Source: a bacterium (lineage in GTDB: Bacteria > Chloroflexota > Dormibacteria > UBA8260 > Bog-877). Taken from it: DNA of 5,645 bases. Made by a program: the position numbers and the translations under genes. How positions within the stretch are numbered: position 1 is the stretch's first letter; the number at the start of each line of letters is the position of its first letter. A model generated the notes under the pieces. The model saw nothing but the letters and a program-made list of their open reading frames with translations. It was not told the origin of the DNA and searched no databases. The stretch lies in assembly GCA_021817185.1 (NCBI GenBank), contig JAKAVU010000164.1:1-5645 (forward strand). The letters run 5' to 3'. Shown piece by piece: positions 1 through 5,057 of this stretch.

Positions 1-56
1 ACTGGCCGACACCTGTGAGGGTCGTGGCCGGGTTGTCGGACACTGATGGCCCTCAC
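1..56 (-). CDS. possible start of a further ORF, cut by the window edge
   Basis: A GTG at 56-54 on the minus strand has a strong AGGAGG Shine-Dalgarno at 67-62, five bases upstream. The frame stays open for about 18 codons to the window edge, beginning M-R-A-I-S-V-R-Q. It would be the next gene after the 73-residue ORF that stops at 85. The piece is too short to recognise, and the same bases hold short inverted repeats (CCGACA at 6-11, TGTCGG at 34-39), so this could instead be non-coding DNA or the end of a mobile element. Confidence 0.25.
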   Translation of the reverse strand, partial: MRAISVRQPGHDPHRCRP

Positions 57-84
57 GCTCGCCTCCTCGCGTCAGGAGTCCATC

Positions 85-306
85 TTAGGCCTGCAGAGTG
101 CTGTAGGCGTCGATAACTGTCGTTATCAAGAGCTTGGGCAGGCGGCCGAGCAGCCTCGCGTCGGCTCCGGCAGCCAGACCCCCTATATGCCAGCGGAAAG
201 CTTGCGAGGGGTAGGCGTCGACGAACTCTTCCCGGGGGTTGAAGTTTGAGATCACCAATGATCTATCGAGTACCCCGATCGTGGCTGGGAATCGAGCCTC
301 AAACAT
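85..306 (-). CDS. small protein of unknown function (73 aa)
   Basis: I do not recognise this protein. The chosen ATG (306-304) has a GGAG at 320-317, ten bases upstream; in-frame GTG and TTG codons at 324 and 330 are possible, and a TAG at 339-337 closes the frame above them. The product begins MFEARFPATIGVLDRS, is mixed hydrophobic and charged with no Cys, signal peptide or membrane helix, and ends in an amphipathic stretch rich in Leu, Ile and Ala. It has the composition of part of a folded globular domain. It is in the same frame as the 79-residue ORF upstream but separated from it by two stops (384-382 and 339-337), so it could be the 3' remnant of a decayed longer gene. Two small hairpins lie in its last codons. 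Confidence 0.45.
   Translation of the reverse strand: MFEARFPATIGVLDRSLVISNFNPREEFVDAYPSQAFRWHIGGLAAGADARLLGRLPKLLITTVIDAYSTLQA
89..127 (-). repeat. two adjacent short inverted repeats at a gene end
   Basis: GCCTGCAG (89-96) pairs with CTGTAGGC (101-108) at 7 of 8 positions around a 4-base loop. Directly beside it, GATAAC (112-117) pairs perfectly with GTTATC (122-127) around TGTC. Both lie in the last 13 or so codons of the 73-residue minus-strand ORF. They could slow or end transcription or protect a 3' end, but no T tract follows on the minus strand, so a classical intrinsic terminator is not supported. Confidence 0.35.
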
Positions 307-381
307 TGGTGAGACTCTCCGCACCGACAAGATGACCTATTGCGCTGAACCGAGGTGGTCGGCCAGCGTTGCGCGCGGGAG

Positions 382-621
382 TCACGCTCTTTGCCGGCGA
401 GTGATGCTAATGTATCCGTTGCTCCAGCCATCTAGAAACATCATTGGGTCAAGGCCCATTAACCTAGGCCGGTTCAGCAAGCCAGAGAGAGACTCGGGGT
501 CGCAGGTGATGCGTCCGTTCAACTCCCTGGAAATGGTGCCAAGGAACTTCCAGTCGTTAGCGTCTGCAACCGAGTAGACGAAGAGCGTAGTGGCCAAGGT
601 ACGGCGACTGCGCTTGACCAC
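382..621 (-). CDS. small protein of unknown function (79 aa) following the glycosylase-like gene
   Basis: The GTG start (621-619) lies one base after the TAG (625-623) of the glycosylase-like gene, so the two are almost certainly co-transcribed and probably translationally coupled. The GGGTTGGA just before it, inside the upstream gene's end, is only a weak Shine-Dalgarno. The product has a basic N terminus (MVKRSRRTLATTLFVYS), a polar middle containing D-A-N-D-W-K-F-L-G-T and a single Cys, and a tail rich in Met, Gly and Trp (M-G-L-D-P-M-M-F-L-D-G-W) before a basic end. No family is recognised and no membrane helix is clear. G/C at third positions, about two thirds, is lower than in the glycosylase-like gene, which may mean a different origin or relaxed selection. 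Confidence 0.5.
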   Translation of the reverse strand: MVKRSRRTLATTLFVYSVADANDWKFLGTISRELNGRITCDPESLSGLLNRPRLMGLDPMMFLDGWSNGYISITRRQRA

Positions 622-622
622 T

Positions 623-1378
623 CTATCCAACCCGGTCGCGATCGCTGACCGCCTGCCGAATGGCGGCGCCGAGCCGGGCAATCGGAACTGTCGGGTCTCC
701 CCAGACTCCCGTTAGATGTCGGCTCGGGATCACCGCCACCGGTCCCCAAGATGAGTCGGTCCTGAACACCTGGAACTCGTATCTGCGAAGGCGGACGTCC
801 CTCGTCAGCCGCGGCTCCAGATTGGGGAACATCCCGCGAACCGCTCCGAACGGGGAGGTCCCGATGGTCACAATCACAGAGGGACGGATTTCCTCGATGA
901 GTTGCTTGGTGATGGGCATCTCGTGTTCCCAGACGGAGGTCGATTCGCGTCCAGTAGTCCCTTCTCCGGCCGCGCTGCGGAAGCGGATGCACTCCAAGAC
1001 GATGGCATCGCGCCCCAGTTCAAAGGTGGGCCCGAAGGCTGCCTCTCCGATCCGCTGGTACCTTTCATAGAGCTCAGGCCATGGCTGCGGTGTGGCTTGG
1101 AAGTAGTCCCGGGCCCAGCGGTCCCAGTCCTCGTACGAGCTGCCAATGCGCGGGTCTGGATCGGCCTTCGAGTAGCTGGGGTTCAGCCCGAGGAACACAA
1201 GCCTCTGATCCGCACTGGCGCCCAGGAAGGGGATCGGGAGCATCCACCCTTGATTTTCCAGGGGGTCCGCCTCGGGCTGTAGGTCGGCGAAGACGTGGCA
1301 GGGGTGCGTTCCGTCGTGATAGGCGATCTGGGCATCGTCGTAGATAGCGCGGCTGGTCGCCGAGCTGACGGAGGTCAT
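623..1378 (-). CDS. uracil-DNA glycosylase superfamily protein
   Basis: This 251-residue cytoplasmic protein probably belongs to the uracil-DNA glycosylase fold, whose members cut a damaged or modified base from DNA by hydrolysing the N-glycosidic bond. Seen in the sequence: FLGLNPSYS at residues 62-70, matching the motif 1 region of MUG/TDG-like members (G-I/L-N-P), with N66 as the likely catalytic or water-positioning residue; a hydrophobic strand IVLECIRFRS at 126-135; the strand and turn VIVTIGTSPFGAV at 168-180; and VAVIPSRHLTG at 214-224 where motif 2 (H-P-S in classical enzymes) is expected, here altered to P-S-R-H. There is no four-Cys iron-sulfur cluster set, unlike families 4 and 5. 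The ATG at 1378 sits 10 bases below a good -10 box. It could be a repair enzyme or one aimed at modified phage bases; the substrate cannot be read from sequence. Confidence 0.7.
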   Translation of the reverse strand: MTSVSSATSRAIYDDAQIAYHDGTHPCHVFADLQPEADPLENQGWMLPIPFLGASADQRLVFLGLNPSYSKADPDPRIGSSYEDWDRWARDYFQATPQPWPELYERYQRIGEAAFGPTFELGRDAIVLECIRFRSAAGEGTTGRESTSVWEHEMPITKQLIEEIRPSVIVTIGTSPFGAVRGMFPNLEPRLTRDVRLRRYEFQVFRTDSSWGPVAVIPSRHLTGVWGDPTVPIARLGAAIRQAVSDRDRVG

Positions 1379-1388
1379 CGCGGCCCGA

Positions 1389-1418
1389 AGTATAGGCGGT
1401 GCGGGAGGCCGTTGTCGG
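1389..1418 (-). promoter_or_regulatory. promoter candidate for the glycosylase-like gene, near-leaderless
   Basis: On the minus strand a TATACT (1394-1389) matches the -10 consensus at five of six positions. CCGACA (1418-1413) lies 18 bases upstream and matches the -35 at four of six. Only ten bases separate the -10 from the ATG at 1378, so transcription would begin about 2-4 bases before the start codon, giving a nearly leaderless message. No Shine-Dalgarno is present. The rest of the 1379-1603 gap holds no convincing gene, only a short CTGACC/GGTCAG palindrome at 1561-1573. Confidence 0.5.
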
Positions 1419-1603
1419 ATGATGTCTCGTGGCGCTGTCGGGCCTCTACCCTTAAAGGCTCACGGGCCCGCTAGCAGGGCGGCGGTGTTCCGCCTATTCC
1501 GTGGACCCAACTCTTGGACGGGGCTCTTGGCATCCACCGGGATGTAGATGGCGCCGAGCACTGACCGGGTCAGGCAGATTGAAGAGCAGGACGGGACGAG
1601 GAG

Positions 1604-2563
1604 TTACTCTGGCGATCCGGCGATCGACGGCCCGATCTTGATCAAGGGGCTGGTGATCTCGGGCAGCGGACGGGCCGCGCTGGGAACGCCAATCAGAGTG
1701 AGTGTGCCCGGGTCGGTCTCCCCGATCTGAACCCAGCCAACGGCCGTAAGCGCGGGGTCAAATCGAGCGGGGACGTTTGTTGTCCACTTCTTGATCCTCA
1801 TGCGGACAGCTTGACCGGGCGTTGCGAGCGGATCCACAGTCATGGACATGCTACCCACGCCATTAAGAGCGTTCTGTACCATCCCGATGTCCATCGCGGA
1901 GTTCTTCTCGCCGGCGACCACTACCAGCAGGGGCAGGTCGAGCTTGTTTGCAAGGTATCGGTACCGCCCGACCTTCGAGTAGAGATTGGTCAGGACCGTG
2001 TCGGTGGTCACCACCGCTCCGGCAGTAGGAGTGTGGATCAGAGTGCGGGCTCCTGGAGCGGGACCGCCCAGCCGGAAGGTGAAGTCTCCGACCTCGGCTA
2101 CGGCTCCAGGCAGAGGAGGATTCGCGGTACTGAGCAACCAGTGCTTCAACCCCTGTTCAATCTGCTTTACCTGAAGTGAGTCGGGTGGGGAGCCAATCTC
2201 ACCGGGTGTCTTCAGGACATGGAGCCACACCGCAACAGGGATACTGGCCAACCTCTCCCGAAGGATGTTCCAACGCCGATCACGACTCCTCACCTCCTCA
2301 GGGATCTGCCGTGTCCAAACTTCTACGATCATTGGAGCCAGGTCTCTCACCAGCCAGTCCGGGGTGCTGCCATTGATGTCGACCTCGTACTCAGGGCACA
2401 GGCCTGCGCTCTGTAAGATGGCTGCAACACACAGTTCGTGGTAGGTGGTGGTGAACTGTGTGCTTAGGCGCCGCACCAATTCGGAGCGACCCGGCTCAGG
2501 GATGCGCGCAAGGGTCCCTGCCGCCCAGTCGCCCTTCACGTCGACGGGCGGAGTGCAGCTCAC
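1604..2563 (-). CDS. PD-(D/E)XK-like nuclease candidate
   Basis: This 319-residue protein is probably a cytoplasmic DNA endonuclease of the restriction-endonuclease-like fold. Its N-terminal half shows the expected order: a helix with a conserved-looking acid (TYHELCVAAILQSAG, E43), then E58 and E60 in a strand, then S-T-P-D-W with D69, and IVEVWTR with E81. The usual Lys of the E-X-K is Trp83, so metal binding is conserved but the general base is missing or supplied elsewhere. A second conserved-looking block lies near residues 190-225 (K-V-G-R-Y-R-Y-L-A-N-K-L-D-L-P-L-L-V-V-V), whose Lys residues could compensate. The rest is not recognised. The GTG start at 2563-2561 overlaps the upstream TGA in GTGA, implying translational coupling with the DUF2321 gene. 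Alternative: a catalytically dead DNA-binding protein. Confidence 0.6.
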   Translation of the reverse strand: MSCTPPVDVKGDWAAGTLARIPEPGRSELVRRLSTQFTTTYHELCVAAILQSAGLCPEYEVDINGSTPDWLVRDLAPMIVEVWTRQIPEEVRSRDRRWNILRERLASIPVAVWLHVLKTPGEIGSPPDSLQVKQIEQGLKHWLLSTANPPLPGAVAEVGDFTFRLGGPAPGARTLIHTPTAGAVVTTDTVLTNLYSKVGRYRYLANKLDLPLLVVVAGEKNSAMDIGMVQNALNGVGSMSMTVDPLATPGQAVRMRIKKWTTNVPARFDPALTAVGWVQIGETDPGTLTLIGVPSAARPLPEITSPLIKIGPSIAGSPE

Positions 2564-3087
2564 GCCGGAGGAAGACCTAGCTGTCGTTTGATTTCAGCCG
2601 TTGCGATGGCGGTGACCAGCGGCACAGCCTTATCCCAGATCATTGGGGCTAGGTTCCGCAGGGACTTCAGCGCCGCTACTTGATCGCGCTCGGCAGCCTT
2701 CCCTTCGGACGGGATCTGACTTAGGCTCGCCAGTTGTTCACGCAGCGTCCGACGGTCCCCTTCGCCGAGGGTCTCGTCCTCCTTCAGTAGATTCTCTATG
2801 TGGTAGACGATCGCTTGGCGATTCGCCCATGGGTAGGGGGCTCCACATGACCAGCAGAAGTTGTCGGGCGCTCTGCCTACTGCGGCGACTCCGACGTAGC
2901 TGCCCCTGAGGGGGGAGTTGCACGACTGGCAAGCCGTTAGGATCTCATCGCCGCACCGGCCGCATCGCGGCGCTAAGGGTCCTTTGAGGATGGACGCCTC
3001 GATGTGGCCGCGACGGCAGATCGCCGCCAGGTAGTTCCTTCCGTCGGGAAGCGTGGGAGGCCGGCTGCGCTGGGGGTTCCAGCTCAC
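2560..3087 (-). CDS. DUF2321 family zinc-ribbon protein
   Basis: The 175-residue product matches my memory of the DUF2321 family, small bacterial proteins of unknown function. Metal ligands appear in order: C24-R-R-G-H28, C42-x2-C45 (R-C-G-R-C-G-D-E), C53-x2-C56 (C-Q-S-C-N-S-P-L-R-G) and C78-x2-C81 (FCWSCGAPYPW). These form probably two zinc ribbons, followed from about residue 88 by a helical tail (HIENLLKEDETLGEGDRRTL and on to the end). The F-C-x-x-C-G-x-P-x-P-W box is the most diagnostic part. Family length is near 160, so it looks full length. The start is GTG at 3087-3085. Its last codons overlap the nuclease candidate by four bases, so the two are likely made in a fixed ratio. A role as a nucleic-acid-binding or adaptor partner of the nuclease is inference only. 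Confidence 0.75.
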   Translation of the reverse strand: MSWNPQRSRPPTLPDGRNYLAAICRRGHIEASILKGPLAPRCGRCGDEILTACQSCNSPLRGSYVGVAAVGRAPDNFCWSCGAPYPWANRQAIVYHIENLLKEDETLGEGDRRTLREQLASLSQIPSEGKAAERDQVAALKSLRNLAPMIWDKAVPLVTAIATAEIKRQLGLPPA

Positions 3088-3254
3088 CGTCGTGACTTCG
3101 AGGGTGCCATGTTACGCAGAGAGAGGCTTGGCCATAAACTGGGCGGCTGGGGGCCTCCCGCATTCTTGGCGCCAGAGTTAATCAGGATCCCGGCTCCGAT
3201 GGCGGCACCGACGGCCCCAGCAATAGCAGCCGGTCGTCGGGTATTTCTACCGGC
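3084..3254 (-). pseudogene. open frame with Gly/Ala hydrophobic segment, lacking its own start
   Basis: This minus-strand frame is open from a TAA (3257-3255) to a TGA at 3086-3084 that overlaps the GTG start of the DUF2321 gene in GTGA, the same arrangement as at the next junction. It encodes AAIAGAVGAAIGAGIL (3230-3183), a small-residue hydrophobic helix with GxxGxxxG spacing typical of glycine-zipper membrane segments, then a Pro/Ser-rich basic tail. It has no ATG, GTG or TTG before the hydrophobic part. The simplest reading is that it is the C-terminal half of the Cys-rich ORF upstream, thrown out of frame by an indel near 3255-3230 (a natural mutation, sequencing error or recoding). Caution: any GTG followed by A gives this overlap automatically. 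Confidence 0.35.
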
Positions 3255-3502
3255 TTAGTACCAGTTGCGACTCGCGCGAGGGTCACTGCAAGGCTAGTGC
3301 GGCACCTCGGGCACTTGCCCGTGACAAGGAGGTAGTAACCTCGAGCCGTACCTCGGCAGGCTTGGCTGGGACATGGGGCGAGAGGCTGGGTCAGACGGTG
3401 ACTGAGGCTCTGAAAGGAGGCGGTGACTGCTTGAGTCTGCGCTGGGCCCGGTATATAGTGGTCTCCTCCACCATCGCGCGGCCTATCTTGTGCTACGAGC
3501 AT
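3182..3502 (-). CDS. Cys-rich small ORF, possibly the front half of a frameshifted gene
   Basis: The 106-residue reading from ATG 3502 has C44-x4-C49 and C64-P-R-C67 around G-Y-Y-L-L-V-T-G-K, which could hold a zinc ion, then G-T-K-P-V-E-I-P-D-D and a short Pro-rich end. The first 40 residues look less protein-like, with third-position G/C under 60 per cent, so the true start may be lower. No family is recognised. A TAGGAT (3518-3513), usable as a -10, lies ten bases before the ATG, the same spacing as at the glycosylase-like gene, but no good -35 is seen. After I-P-D-D a one-base shift enters the Gly-zipper frame that runs to the DUF2321 start. A competing plus-strand ORF overlaps the 5' half and has better codon statistics there. 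Confidence 0.35.
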   Translation of the reverse strand: MLVAQDRPRDGGGDHYIPGPAQTQAVTASFQSLSHRLTQPLAPCPSQACRGTARGYYLLVTGKCPRCRTSLAVTLARVATGTKPVEIPDDRLLLLGPSVPPSEPGS

Positions 3503-3625
3503 CAACTGTGCTATCCTACTCGGAGAGTGGGCTGGCTTGCCCAGCTGGCGGCCGTGGTCGTCCTGACCGCTGTCTTGAGGGCAGTAGTGGCCGCGGCGCC
3601 GAAGGTCGTCGCCAAGCTCACCTAG
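3431..3625 (+). CDS. possible small membrane protein (64 aa)
   Basis: A strong AAAGGAGG (3413-3420) precedes a TTG at 3431 by ten bases. The frame runs 64 codons with about three quarters G/C at third positions, better than the antisense ORF over the same bases. The product has two Cys residues (21 and 27), a basic pair R31-R32 and one likely membrane helix around residues 34-50 (G-W-L-A-Q-L-A-A-V-V-V-L-T-A-V-L), ending in a basic tail. With Arg before the helix, the N terminus would be expected inside. It is not recognised. It lies 52 bases before the 94-residue gene on the same strand and may share its transcript. The TTG start and the antisense conflict keep confidence low; the frame is open further up, to at least 3362. 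Confidence 0.3.
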   Translation: MSLRWARYIVVSSTIARPILCYEHQLCYPTRRVGWLAQLAAVVVLTAVLRAVVAAAPKVVAKLT

Positions 3626-3677
3626 ATCGCTTTTGTACCAATCGCTGGCCCTAGGCAGTTCGAGATCGGAGTTCGCC

Positions 3678-3962
3678 ATGAAGGTTGGGATCACCACCCA
3701 ATTCGACGAAGAGAAGTTCCGGAACACGGTCGAGGCCGCAGCCCAGTCTGGAATAGATCAGCGAGGCGCCGACATGCAACGGGCGCTGGACGAACTGGCC
3801 GACGCTTTTCAAGGGAAGTCTGAAGGCGAGATCTACGCTGCCCTGAGGGCGGAGAATGAGCGGCAAGGCTGGGGCTGGCCCGAGGCTAACCTACAGGGCT
3901 TCGCCGCTGGTATAGCCGAAGGCAGGCGGGTTCAGATCGACTTCCGCCCGATGCCGTCGTGA
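3678..3962 (+). CDS. protein of unknown function (94 aa)
   Basis: The ATG at 3678 has a CGGAG at 3667-3671, six bases upstream, and is preferred over an in-frame upstream GTA/TTG region because coding character starts here (MKVGITTQFDEEKFRNTVEA). The small acidic protein appears mostly helical: residues 10-47 form charged amphipathic helices with Ala-rich faces (D-M-Q-R-A-L-D-E-L-A-D-A-F), then G-E-I-Y-A-A-L-R-A-E-N-E-R, a W-G-W turn at 65-67, and a short helix before a V-Q-I-D-F strand. There are no Cys residues, signal peptide or membrane segment. I do not recognise a family. It is transcribed away from the DUF2321/nuclease block and in the same direction as the DUF4145 gene 115 bases downstream. 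A role as a small regulator or immunity-like partner is conceivable but unsupported. Confidence 0.65.
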   Translation: MKVGITTQFDEEKFRNTVEAAAQSGIDQRGADMQRALDELADAFQGKSEGEIYAALRAENERQGWGWPEANLQGFAAGIAEGRRVQIDFRPMPS

Positions 3963-4077
3963 AGGCTTCGGCGGCCGGCCTGACCGTCGGCCGAGGTCGA
4001 CCTGCACGGGCCGCTCGCCCGGACGCGGCGGAGACGCCCAAGTTGGACGCTGGCTGACGGGACACGGAGTAACCTCA

Positions 4078-4782
4078 GTGCCCCTATCCGTACGGGGGTC
4101 GGTAAAGTGTCCACATTGCTCGGTCGTGGTCTTCCGTCCTGCCGGCAGCTGGACCACGGTAGGTACTGACTCTGCCGACGGTGGTGAGATTGTTCTGGAG
4201 GTCTTTGCCTGCCCGTCGTGTGAAAGGCTGGTTGTAGCGATACTGAAAGGGAAGGGCACATACTTCCCCCAAAGGATCGTTCCGCCACAGCCGGTCGCCA
4301 TGAGCGACGACACGGAGCGGTGGGTCGTTTTTCCACGGTCCTTTAATCGACCCCTGGCCCCGGAGGTGCCCCCGTCACTTTCAGGTGACTACAGAGAATC
4401 TGCCGCGGTTCTCGACGTGAGTCCGAAGGCAAGCGCCGCTCTCAGTCGACGCTGTCTCCAGAACACCATTCGTCAAGTGACTCATATCCAGCGCCCGAAC
4501 CTTGTCGACGAGATCGAGGAGCTGAGCGGGACCGGCCTGATCTCGGCGCGGCTAGCCGGGGAATTGGATGCCGTGCGCAAGATTGGGAACTTCGCCGCCC
4601 ACCCCCTGAAGGACACCCAGACGGGTATGGTGCTGGACGTGGAGCCAGGCGAAGCAGAGTGGACGCTCGATCTGCTCGACCGCTTGTTCGACGAGCTCAT
4701 CGTGCAGCCAGCCACCTCGGCCGTTCGCAAGCAGGCCCTCAATGCCAAGCTCAAGGCTGCGGGGAAGCCCGAGATCCCGTGA
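4078..4782 (+). CDS. DUF4145 domain protein with N-terminal zinc ribbon
   Basis: The 234-residue protein reads as a stand-alone DUF4145 protein. Seen: C11-P-H-C14 and C45-P-S-C48 forming a zinc ribbon; a linker with V-V-F-P and V-P-P-S; the hallmark S-P-K-A-S-A-A-L-S-R-R-C-L-Q at 115-128; L-D-A-V-R-K-I-G-N-F-A-A-H-P at 163-176; and a final helix E-A-E-W-T-L-D-L-L-D-R-L-F-D. DUF4145 also occurs fused to restriction enzyme subunits, and from memory it is placed near the HEPN folds. The G-N-F-A-A-H resembles the HEPN R-N-x3-H with Gly for Arg, so RNase activity is doubtful. The GTG start is set by GGAG at 4066-4069, eight bases before. The molecular function is unknown; a nucleic-acid or partner-protein role in stress or defence is inference. 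Confidence 0.8.
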   Translation: MPLSVRGSVKCPHCSVVVFRPAGSWTTVGTDSADGGEIVLEVFACPSCERLVVAILKGKGTYFPQRIVPPQPVAMSDDTERWVVFPRSFNRPLAPEVPPSLSGDYRESAAVLDVSPKASAALSRRCLQNTIRQVTHIQRPNLVDEIEELSGTGLISARLAGELDAVRKIGNFAAHPLKDTQTGMVLDVEPGEAEWTLDLLDRLFDELIVQPATSAVRKQALNAKLKAAGKPEIP

Positions 4783-4840
4783 TCGGATTGTGTGGCTCAG
4801 CTGTGAGTCCGGCGGGGACCGGAGCCGCGGCAACGCCCGC

Positions 4841-4861
4841 GACGAGCGACACGCGCTCGTC
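4841..4861 (+). terminator. hairpin downstream of the DUF4145 gene, possible terminator
   Basis: GACGAGCG (4841-4848) and CGCTCGTC (4854-4861) form a perfect 8-base-pair stem with a 5-base loop, 58 bases after the DUF4145 stop. It is followed by a pyrimidine-rich run of C and T up to about 4870 rather than a clean T tract. The place is right for ending the plus-strand transcript before the insertion sequence; strength is uncertain. Confidence 0.45.
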
Positions 4862-4952
4862 CCCCTTCTCTCCTGACCCCTCACCGCCACGGTCCAATTC
4901 CCAGTCCTCCGTGCCAGCCTGTCCCGGTCGGCGAGGGGGCCGTCGTTAGCGT

Positions 4953-4964
4953 CCACGATCGTGG
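4953..4964. repeat. 12-base perfect palindrome upstream of the transposase
   Basis: CCACGATCGTGG is fully self-complementary and lies about 94 bases before the transposase start, in the 275-base gap 4783-5057 that holds no convincing gene. It could be a protein-binding site, part of the IS end, or chance. Confidence 0.3.
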
Positions 4965-5057
4965 TGTACGAAGGTCCGGGAGCTGGGGCCTTGCAGAAAG
5001 CAGAGAGCCATCGGGCATCCTTCAGGAAGTGGATGAAACACCTGAGGGAGGAGCCCA

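Noticed and set aside
519..1282. Several open frames on both strands over the glycosylase-like gene
   Set aside because: They overlap a better-supported gene, are rich in Arg, Pro and Ser, and carry no recognisable motif.
1561..1573. CTGACC/GGTCAG palindrome between the nuclease and glycosylase-like genes
   Set aside because: The one-base centre makes a poor hairpin, no T tract follows, and the sequence is short enough to be chance.
1811..2416. Plus-strand frames across the nuclease candidate
   Set aside because: They are antisense to a 319-codon frame coupled to DUF2321, and have no domain or ribosome site of note.
3394..3474. Short minus-strand reading from ATG 3474, beginning M-V-E-E-T-T-I-Y
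   Set aside because: It looks protein-like at first but stops after 27 codons, has no clear ribosome site and does not join a longer frame.
3891..4336. Minus-strand frames over the 94-residue and DUF4145 genes
   Set aside because: They are low-complexity, Arg- and Pro-rich shadows of supported plus-strand genes.
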